The position numbers were made by a program, and so were the translations under genes. The notes beneath the pieces were generated by a model, which saw only the letters and a program-made list of their open reading frames with translations, was not told the DNA's origin and searched no databases. Of a stretch of 5,850 nucleotides of DNA, positions 1 to 5,850 are shown in pieces. This DNA is from Solirubrobacterales bacterium (GTDB taxonomy: Bacteria > Actinomycetota > Thermoleophilia > Solirubrobacterales > Solirubrobacteraceae). Location of the stretch: assembly GCA_025964075.1 (NCBI GenBank), contig JAOPZQ010000530.1, forward strand, positions 1 through 5,850, in the 5' to 3' direction. Within the stretch, counting starts at the first letter, position 1; every line of letters begins with the position of its first letter.

Positions 1-613
<613 letters not shown>

Positions 614-621
<8 letters not shown>

Positions 622-1588
622 CGACGATCCTCGGGTCGAGGAACGTGAACACGGCGTCCGCCAACGCGTTGACGATCACGATGAAGAACCCGCCGTACAG
701 CGTCAGGGCCATCAGCGGCGGAAGGTCCAGATGAGCGACCGACTGCTGCGCGTACTGGCCGATGCCGTTGATCCCGAAGACCGGCTCGATGAGGATGACA
801 GTCCCGCCGATCGCCGCGCCGAAGTCCAGCGCGAACAGCGACGTCAGCGGGATCAGCGACGTGCGGAGCGTGTGGCGCAGCAGCACGCGCCCGCGTGAGA
901 GCCCCATCGCGCGCGCCGTGCGGACGTAGTCCGCCGACTGCGTGTGCAGGAGCGAGCTCCGCACGACGCGTGAGTAGAAGCCGATCGACACCACCGACAG
1001 GCAGATCCACGGCAGCACCAGATGCGCCGCCCACTGCCCCGGGTCGTCCGTCAGGTTCACGTAGCCGCCCGCCGGCAGCCAGGAGAACAGCGGCGAGGAG
1101 TGCCACTGGAACGTCAGGAGATACAAGAGGACCGCGCCGAGCCAGAAGATCGGCGTCGAGATCCCCGCCATGGACACCACGGTCAACACGCGGTCCGGCC
1201 AGCGCCCGGCGGTCAGCCCGGAGATCACGCCGAAGAGCACCCCGAAGAACAGCCAGATCACCGCCGCGCCGACGGCGAGCGAGAGCGTCCGGGGAATGCC
1301 CCGGCCGATCGTCGGCAGCACCTTCGTCTGGTCCTGGTAGCTGATCAGGTCGTGCTTGACGAACAGCCGGTTCATCATGTCCCCGTACTGGACCCAGAGC
1401 GGCCGGTTGAAGCCCCAGTCGTGGCGGATCGCCGCGATGTTCTCCGGCGTCGGGTGACGGCCGGCCAGGCGGATCGCCGGGTCGCCGCCGGGGATCACGT
1501 TGAAGATCAGGAACACGATCACCGAGAGCAGGAACAGCACGAGGACGAGCCCCGCGAGCCGGCGCAGCCAGAACCGGGCCGACCTCAC
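614..1588 (-). CDS. ABC transporter permease, DppB/OppB-type
   Basis: This is one of the two inner-membrane channel subunits of the peptide/opine/nickel importer, 324 aa, normal for the family. The N-terminus has a basic patch and then a hydrophobic helix (about 11-31), followed by the B-type hallmark PGGDPA (33-38). Further hydrophobic segments lie near 102-124, 134-160, 186-206, 246-267 and 291-315, giving six. The cytoplasmic coupling (EAA-like) loop is at 220-242, reading DYVRTARAMGLSRGRVLLRH and ending before the next helix. The C-terminus has the usual FTFLDPRI. The start is GTG at 1586-1588, sharing GTGA with the stop of the upstream permease. It is preceded by a near-perfect Shine-Dalgarno, and a start here leaves the first helix directly after a basic N-terminus. 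Reading further upstream in this frame would only translate the C-type permease gene out of frame. No residues look missing. Confidence 0.95.
629..632 (-). promoter_or_regulatory. Shine-Dalgarno for the ATPase TTG start
   Basis: GAGG on the minus strand lies 7 bases before TTG at 619-621, inside the last codons of the B-type permease. It decides in favour of this rare start over GTG at 598-600. Confidence 0.65.
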
Positions 1589-2616
1589 GTGATCACCCCG
1601 CGCAGGCGTCCGTGCGGATCGAGCGCGTCCCGCAGCCCGTCGCCGAGCACGTTCAGCGACACCGCCGTGATCATGATCGCGATCCCCGGCGCGATCGTCT
1701 GCCATGGCGCGGTGACGATCGTCGAGTAGCCCTGCTCGATGATGTTCCCCCACGACGGCGTCAGCACAGACACGCCGACGCCGAGGAACGACAGCGCGGC
1801 CTCGACGAGGATGTTGTTGGCGACGATCAGCGTGAACAGGACGAGCGTCGTGGCGAACACGTTGGGCAGGATCTCCTGGCGCATCACGCGCAGCGGCCCG
1901 GCGCCGTGGGCGATCGCCGCCTCCACGAACTCCTGGTTGCGGAGCGCGAGCACCTCGCCGCGTACCGGCCGCGCGATGTAGGGCACGAACACGACCGCGA
2001 TCACGACGATCGGGATCGCCAGCGACGAGGACCCGACGTGGATCGGCCCGACGTTCAGGCCGCCGACGACCAGCGACGCCGACAACGCCACCGCGAGCAG
2101 GTACACCGGGAAGGACCAGATGAGGTCGAGCAGGCGCGACACCGCCCGGTCGACGTAGCCGCCGAAGTAGCCCGCGGGCAGGGCGAGCAGCAGGGCGAGC
2201 GCGGTGCAGACGAGCGCCGAGACCAGCCCGACGGTGAGCGACGTCCGGCCACCGTAGAGCACCCGCACGAAGAGGTCGCGGCCGTTCGCGTCGGCGCCGA
2301 GGAGGTACTGCCCGCGCCAGCCCGGCCCGATCGGGGTGCCGTCGGCCCGCACGACCGGCAGGCGATGGCCGCCCGAGGAGACCGTCCCCTGGATGTTCTG
2401 CACGTTCGGCCCGCGGTGCGCGACGAGGTGCGCCCACAGCGGCGCGCCCGGGTAGCACGCGAGCACGACGAAGAGGAACACGGCGCCGGCGACGAGCGCC
2501 GCGCGGTTGCGCCGGAGCCGCCGCCAGGTCATCCGCCAGTTCCCCGAGGCGACGGCGGCCACCGGGCCGGCGGGATCCGCCGTCTCGGTCAGCCGCTCCG
2601 GGACCTGGACCGACAC
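1585..2616 (-). CDS. ABC transporter permease, DppC/OppC-type
   Basis: This is the second channel subunit, 343 aa. It has a cytoplasmic N-terminal tail of about 37 residues with a basic stretch (WRRLRRNR, 31-38), then a first helix (about 39-56). An external loop (57-103) leads to the C-type signature LLGADANGRDLFVRVLYGGRTSL (residues 105-127, beginning LLGADANGRD). Hydrophobic segments follow near 126-152, 163-185, 198-216, 251-279 and 306-328. The coupling loop is at 229-252 (EFVEAAIAHGAGPLRVM and on), a good EAA motif. Conserved EAALSFLGVGV (272-282), PSWGNII (287-293) and LGDGLRDALDP (324-334) complete the family pattern. The start is GTG at 2614-2616, 1 base after the stop of the binding-protein gene and just behind GAGGTGA. 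In canonical dpp/opp operons the B-type permease comes first; here the C-type does. Confidence 0.95.
   Translation of the reverse strand: MSVQVPERLTETADPAGPVAAVASGNWRMTWRRLRRNRAALVAGAVFLFVVLACYPGAPLWAHLVAHRGPNVQNIQGTVSSGGHRLPVVRADGTPIGPGWRGQYLLGADANGRDLFVRVLYGGRTSLTVGLVSALVCTALALLLALPAGYFGGYVDRAVSRLLDLIWSFPVYLLAVALSASLVVGGLNVGPIHVGSSSLAIPIVVIAVVFVPYIARPVRGEVLALRNQEFVEAAIAHGAGPLRVMRQEILPNVFATTLVLFTLIVANNILVEAALSFLGVGVSVLTPSWGNIIEQGYSTIVTAPWQTIAPGIAIMITAVSLNVLGDGLRDALDPHGRLRGVIT
1591..1599 (-). promoter_or_regulatory. Strong Shine-Dalgarno for the B-type permease
   Basis: GGGGTGATC on the minus strand differs by one base from the segment complementary to the 16S rRNA 3' end (GAGGTGATC), and 7 bases separate its GGGG from the GTG start. 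It also encodes the C-terminal Gly-Val-Ile of the upstream permease. Confidence 0.75.
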
Positions 2617-2617
2617 G

Positions 2618-2624
2618 TCACCTC
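2618..2624 (-). promoter_or_regulatory. Shine-Dalgarno for the C-type permease, overlapping the upstream stop codon
   Basis: GAGGTGA on the minus strand includes the TGA stop of the second binding-protein gene and sits one base before GTG at 2614-2616. The GAGG core is 4 bases from the start, slightly close. A ribosome terminating here would be placed directly at the next start. Confidence 0.6.
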
Positions 2625-4270
2625 GAGAGCCACATGGCCGGGAACATCTCGTAGTACGTGCCGTTGAAGACCAGGCCGTGCAGCTTCGGCGATACGTACT
2701 TGGGGAGCGTGCGGTTGAGGAACGGCACCCACGGAGCTTGCTGCATGAACGACTTGTCGAGCGCCGCCCACTGCGCGTCGCGGGCCGCGCCCAGCGGCAT
2801 GCGGCGTGTCGCGTCGATCCGGCGATTGAGCGACGGCACGTCGATGTTCGACGTCACCTGGTTGCCGACGTTCACGATCCGCTCGCCGTTCAGCTGCACG
2901 TCGACGAAGTCCTGCGCCTCGGGGTAGTCCTGGTCGAACTGGACGAACGCGATCTGCGGGTCGCCCTTCTGCGTCGAGATCGTGTCGAAGTAGACGCCCT
3001 CGTCGAGGGTCTTCACGCTCGCCTTGTAGCCGAGCGCGTCGAGCACCGAGGCCATGTACTGCGCCGCCTTGGGCACCGGATCGGTGGCGTGCGACCACAC
3101 CTGGACGGCCATGCCCTTGGTGCCCGAGGCGGCGACCATCCCCTTCGCCTTCGCGAGGTCGTACGGGTACGGGTCCTGCTTGGCGTAGGCGGCGCCGAGC
3201 GTCGGCGGCACGACGTTCTGCGTCGGCGTCCCCTGCCCGCCGAAGATCTTCACGAGCGCGCCGCGGTCCGTCGCGTAGTTGACCGCCTGGCGGACGGCGA
3301 GCTTGTCGAACGGCGGCTTGCGCACGTTCATCTCGAAGTACGTGATGTTGTTGCGCGCGTAGACGTGGACCTGGTTCGGGAACTGCGCCTTCAGCGCCGT
3401 CAGCCGGTCGGGCGCCACGGCCTCGAAGTACCAGTCGAGCGTGCCGTTCGCGACCTCGTTTACCGCCGCCTCGGGATCGGTCCCGATCTTGATGTCGACG
3501 CGGTCGAGGTGGCCGGCCGGCACGCTCGTGCTCCACGAGTGGAAGTTCGGGTTCCGCACGAGCGTGATGTGGTCCTTCGGGACGTAGGCGGAGATCATGT
3601 ACGGGCCCGTCGCGATCCGCCACTTCGACACCGTCGAGATGTCCTTGTCCGGCGTCCCCTTGGGCACGGCGAACGCGAACGGGATCGCGATGTAGTCGAG
3701 GAACGTCCCGTCGGGCTGCGTCAGGTGGAACGTGATCGTGCGCGTCTTGTCGTCGGCCACGATCCCGCTGATCCCGCCCTTGCGCGTCTTCGCGTAGGAG
3801 TCCGCGCCGACGATCCCCGAGTAGAAGCCGACCCCGCCCGAGTCGACCCGGAACAGGCGCTCGATCGCGAACTTGATGTCCGAGGGCACGACCTCGCGAT
3901 TGACCGGCGGCGAGAAGCGCACGCCCGCGCGCATCTGGAACGTGTACGTCTTCCCGCCGTCCGTCACCGCCGGCATCGCGGTCGCGAGGTCGGGAACGAT
4001 GTCGGCGCCGGCGGCGCCCGAGGTCTTCTTGAAGCCGAGCAGACCGTCGCCCGTCGATTCGAGGATCTCCCAGCCCTCCGTGGCGTAGGACAGGCCGGTG
4101 TCGAGATGGTCGGGGTCGTCCGGGATCGCGGCGCGGAGCGTGCCGCCGTTCACCGCGGCGCCGCCGCCCCCGGAGCCGCCACCGCCAGTCGACGGCGTCG
4201 AGGACCCGCCGCCGCACCCGGCGAGGGCCGGCGTGATCAGCGCGGTGAGGAGGGCGAGGCGACGCCTCAC
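2618..4270 (-). CDS. Family 5 extracellular solute-binding lipoprotein, second tandem copy
   Basis: This is the substrate-capturing lipoprotein of the importer, 550 aa, normal for the DppA/OppA-like family (SBP_bac_5). Residues 1-18 form a short signal peptide (MRRRLALLTALITPALAG) ending in lipobox LAGC with Cys19. A low-complexity Gly/Ser/Thr linker (20-38) precedes the folded domain, which starts at GGTLRAAIPDDPDHLD (42-57). Family features include the early strand and helix SDIKFAIERLF (130-140), VRNPNFHSW, GTLDWYFE, the hinge-region VRQAVNYATDR and the terminal MWLSR. The start is GTG at 4268-4270, overlapping the stop of the preceding paralogue as GTGA. No clear Shine-Dalgarno precedes it, so re-initiation after the upstream gene is likely. 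An in-frame GTG at 4280-4282 would add four residues and cannot be excluded. The protein is about two-thirds identical by eye to the upstream copy. The ligand is unknown; peptides are likeliest, but family 5 also binds nickel, opines and sugars. Confidence 0.94.
   Translation of the reverse strand: MRRRLALLTALITPALAGCGGGSSTPSTGGGGSGGGGAAVNGGTLRAAIPDDPDHLDTGLSYATEGWEILESTGDGLLGFKKTSGAAGADIVPDLATAMPAVTDGGKTYTFQMRAGVRFSPPVNREVVPSDIKFAIERLFRVDSGGVGFYSGIVGADSYAKTRKGGISGIVADDKTRTITFHLTQPDGTFLDYIAIPFAFAVPKGTPDKDISTVSKWRIATGPYMISAYVPKDHITLVRNPNFHSWSTSVPAGHLDRVDIKIGTDPEAAVNEVANGTLDWYFEAVAPDRLTALKAQFPNQVHVYARNNITYFEMNVRKPPFDKLAVRQAVNYATDRGALVKIFGGQGTPTQNVVPPTLGAAYAKQDPYPYDLAKAKGMVAASGTKGMAVQVWSHATDPVPKAAQYMASVLDALGYKASVKTLDEGVYFDTISTQKGDPQIAFVQFDQDYPEAQDFVDVQLNGERIVNVGNQVTSNIDVPSLNRRIDATRRMPLGAARDAQWAALDKSFMQQAPWVPFLNRTLPKYVSPKLHGLVFNGTYYEMFPAMWLSR
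2949..3074 (-). repeat. High-identity patch shared by the two binding-protein genes (copy in the second gene)
   Basis: This stretch matches 4601-4726 at an offset of 1652 bases with about 10 mismatches in 126 by eye, including a perfect 37-base run at 3038-3074. It encodes the region around TLDEGVYFDT and AAQYMASVLDALGYKA. The next 64 bases show about 18 mismatches, so the similarity is clearly patchy. Confidence 0.75.
4214..4270 (-). other. Lipoprotein signal peptide with lipobox, second binding protein
   Basis: The first 19 codons encode a basic start (Met-Arg-Arg-Arg), a hydrophobic core and LAGC, with Cys19 as the predicted lipid-modified residue (codon 4214-4216). This places the binding protein outside the membrane, tethered by lipid. 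The signal is short, which fits the chosen GTG. A Gly/Ser/Thr-rich spacer of about 20 residues follows. Confidence 0.85.
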
Positions 4271-5850
4271 TTCGCGAGCCACATCGCCGGGAACAGCTCG
4301 AAGTACGTCCCATTGAACACGAGCCCGTGCAGCTTCGGCGAGACGAACTTCGGGAACCCGCGGTTGAGGAACGTCACCAGCGGCGCGGAGTCGCGCATCA
4401 GCGCCGCGTCGACCTTCGCCCACGCGGCGTTTCGGGCGTCGCCGAGCGGCATCCCGCGCGCCGCGTTCATCTGCGTGTTGAGCGCCGGCACGTTGACGTT
4501 GGAGCCGTTGTTGTTGCCGACGTTCGTGATCTTCTCCCCGTTGAAGAGGACGTCGAGGAAGTCCTCCCCCTCGGGGAAGTCCTGGTTCCAGTCGTTGTAG
4601 GACACCTGCGGGTCGCCCTTCTGCGTCGCGACGGTGTCGTAGTAGACGCCCTCGTCGAGGGTCTTGACCGTCGCCTTGTAGCCGAGCGAGTCGAGCACCG
4701 AGGCCATGTACTGCGCCGCCTTGGGCTGCGGGTCGGTGTTCGACGCCCACACCTGGACCGCCATGCCCTTCGTCCCCGACTGGGAGACCAGCGCCAGCGC
4801 CTTCGCCATGTCGTGCGGGTAGAAGCTGTGCTTGACGAACGCGGTTCCGAAGCCCGGCGGGATCAGGTTCTCGCTCGGCGTCCCCTGGCCGCCGAACACC
4901 TTGAGGAGCGCTTGGCGGTCGACCGCGTAGTTGAGCGCCTTGCGCACCCGCACGTCGTTCGTCGGCGGCTTCCGGGTGTTCAGCGTGAAGAACGTGATGT
5001 TGTTGCGCGCGTACGGGTGGACCTGGCTCGGGTACCGCGCCTTCAGCTCGGTCAGGCGGTCCGGCGCGACCTGCTCGAAGTACCAGTCGAGCGTCCCGTC
5101 GGCGACCTCGTTGACCGCCTGCTCCGGCGTCACCCCGACCTGCACCTGGATCTTGTCGAGGTTGCCGTCCGGCGTGTCCGGCGTCCAGGAGTGGAAGCTC
5201 GGGTTGCGGACCATCGTGATGTGGTCCTTCGGGACGTACTCGGAGACGCGGTAGGGCCCGGTCGCGACACGCCATCGCGAGAGCGTGGAGATGTCCTTGG
5301 CGGGCGTCCCCTTCGGCACGACGAACGTGAACGGCATCGCCATGTACTCGAGGAACGTGCCGTCGGGCTGCGTCAGGTGGAACGTGATCGTCCCCGCGCT
5401 GTCGTCGGCGACGATGCCGCTGATCCCGCCCTTGCGCGACTTGGCGTACTTGTCGGCGCCGGCGATCCCGGTGTAGAAGCCGACGCCGCCCGAGTCGAGC
5501 CGGAAGAGCCGCTCGATCGTGAACTTGAAGTCCGACGGCGTGACGGCACGCGAGACCGGCGCGGAGAACATCACGTTCGGGCGGACCGTGAACGTGAACG
5601 TCAGCCCGCCGTTCGTCACCGTCGGCATCGCCGCGGCGATGTCGGGGACGATCTTCGCGCCCTCGCCGCCCGCGGCCTTCTTGAACGTCAGGAGGCCGTT
5701 GTTCGTCGCCTCGAGGATCTCCCAGCTCTCGTTCGTGTAGCCGAGCCCGGGATCGATGTGGTCCGGGTTGTCGACGATCCCGGCGCGGAGCGTGCCGCCC
5801 TTGACCGCCGAGCCGGAGCCGGAGCCCGTGCTCGTCCCGCCGCCACCGCC
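4267..5850 (-). CDS. Family 5 extracellular solute-binding lipoprotein, first tandem copy (5' end cut by window)
   Basis: This is the first binding protein of the operon; 527 residues are visible and the frame is open to the window edge. The visible part begins in a Gly/Ser/Thr linker (five Gly, then TSTGSGSGSAVKGG), matching the linker after the lipobox cysteine of the neighbouring copy. Only the signal peptide, lipobox cysteine and start codon, roughly 25-30 residues, should be missing. An internal ATG at 5626-5628 would give 453 aa, but it drops the conserved KGGTLRAGIVDNPDHIDPG and WEILEATNNGLL regions, so it is not the true start. Family 5 features are SDFKFTIERLF, VRNPSFHSW, GTLDWYFE, VRKALNYAVDR and the Trp-containing NDWNQDFPEGEDF. 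The stop TGA (4267-4269) overlaps the GTG of the next copy. It should deliver ligand to the same permease pair. Its specificity is unknown and may differ from its paralogue. Confidence 0.93.
   Translation of the reverse strand, partial: GGGGGTSTGSGSGSAVKGGTLRAGIVDNPDHIDPGLGYTNESWEILEATNNGLLTFKKAAGGEGAKIVPDIAAAMPTVTNGGLTFTFTVRPNVMFSAPVSRAVTPSDFKFTIERLFRLDSGGVGFYTGIAGADKYAKSRKGGISGIVADDSAGTITFHLTQPDGTFLEYMAMPFTFVVPKGTPAKDISTLSRWRVATGPYRVSEYVPKDHITMVRNPSFHSWTPDTPDGNLDKIQVQVGVTPEQAVNEVADGTLDWYFEQVAPDRLTELKARYPSQVHPYARNNITFFTLNTRKPPTNDVRVRKALNYAVDRQALLKVFGGQGTPSENLIPPGFGTAFVKHSFYPHDMAKALALVSQSGTKGMAVQVWASNTDPQPKAAQYMASVLDSLGYKATVKTLDEGVYYDTVATQKGDPQVSYNDWNQDFPEGEDFLDVLFNGEKITNVGNNNGSNVNVPALNTQMNAARGMPLGDARNAAWAKVDAALMRDSAPLVTFLNRGFPKFVSPKLHGLVFNGTYFELFPAMWLAK
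4601..4726 (-). repeat. High-identity patch shared by the two binding-protein genes (copy in the first gene)
   Basis: This is the partner of 2949-3074, in the same orientation. The perfect 37-base run is at 4690-4726. It lies inside the wider tandem duplication that makes the two binding-protein genes direct repeats of about 1.65 kb. Confidence 0.75.

Noticed and set aside
4156..4213. GC-rich runs of CCG and GCC as a possible regulatory or repeat array
   Set aside because: They encode the Gly/Ser linker after the lipobox in frame and show no regular spacing or stem with a T-run.
2507..4600. A plus-strand open frame of 697 codons antisense to the binding-protein genes
   Set aside because: Its product is rich in Arg, Val, Asp and His with no recognisable domain, as expected from the complement of GC-rich codons. 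The minus strand here encodes clear family 5 proteins.
2618..5275. A minus-strand open frame of 885 codons that seems to fuse a long N-terminal region to the second binding protein
   Set aside because: The part above position 4270 is the first binding-protein gene read in the wrong frame. The lipoprotein signal right after GTG at 4268-4270 marks the real start.
5626..5628. ATG as start of the first binding protein
   Set aside because: The frame stays open to the window edge and the upstream 74 residues align with the N-terminal domain and linker of the second copy.

Overview
The window holds one operon, read entirely on the minus strand and cut at both window ends. It encodes an ABC importer of the peptide/opine/nickel (Opp/Dpp) class. 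In transcription order, from high to low coordinates, the genes are: a family 5 solute-binding lipoprotein (5' end missing), a second full-length paralogous binding lipoprotein, a DppC/OppC-type permease, a DppB/OppB-type permease, and the N-terminal 207 residues of a DppD/OppD-type ATPase. Nearly every base is coding. There is no non-coding stretch longer than 1 base, and no RNA gene, CRISPR array or mobile element is visible.

The DNA is very GC-rich, codons end overwhelmingly in G or C, the visible starts are GTG or TTG, and the lipoprotein carries a Gly/Ser-rich linker after its lipobox cysteine. This suggests a high-GC actinobacterium. The particular look of the binding proteins makes me think of Thermoleophilia/Solirubrobacterales, but that placement is an impression and was not tested by any search.

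The genes are packed for translational coupling. Successive junctions are a 4-base GTGA overlap (binding protein 1 to 2), a 1-base gap (binding protein 2 to permease C), a 4-base GTGA overlap (C to B) and an 8-base overlap (B to ATPase). Recognisable Shine-Dalgarno sequences inside the preceding gene support the three downstream starts. No promoter or terminator lies inside the window, so the promoter should be beyond position 5850 and the rest of the ATPase (and probably a second, DppF/OppF-like ATPase) before position 1.

The proteins fit one machine. Lipid-anchored binding proteins capture an oligopeptide or similar ligand outside the membrane, the two permeases form the channel, and the ATPase drives import. 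The unusual points are the tandem pair of binding proteins (about two-thirds identical by eye) feeding one permease pair, a patch of about 126 bp where the two copies are much more alike than in the flank examined (possible gene conversion), a Trp/Phe difference at a likely ligand-adjacent position, and the C-before-B permease order. I see an ordinary transporter family in an interesting arrangement, and no evidence of a wholly new system.
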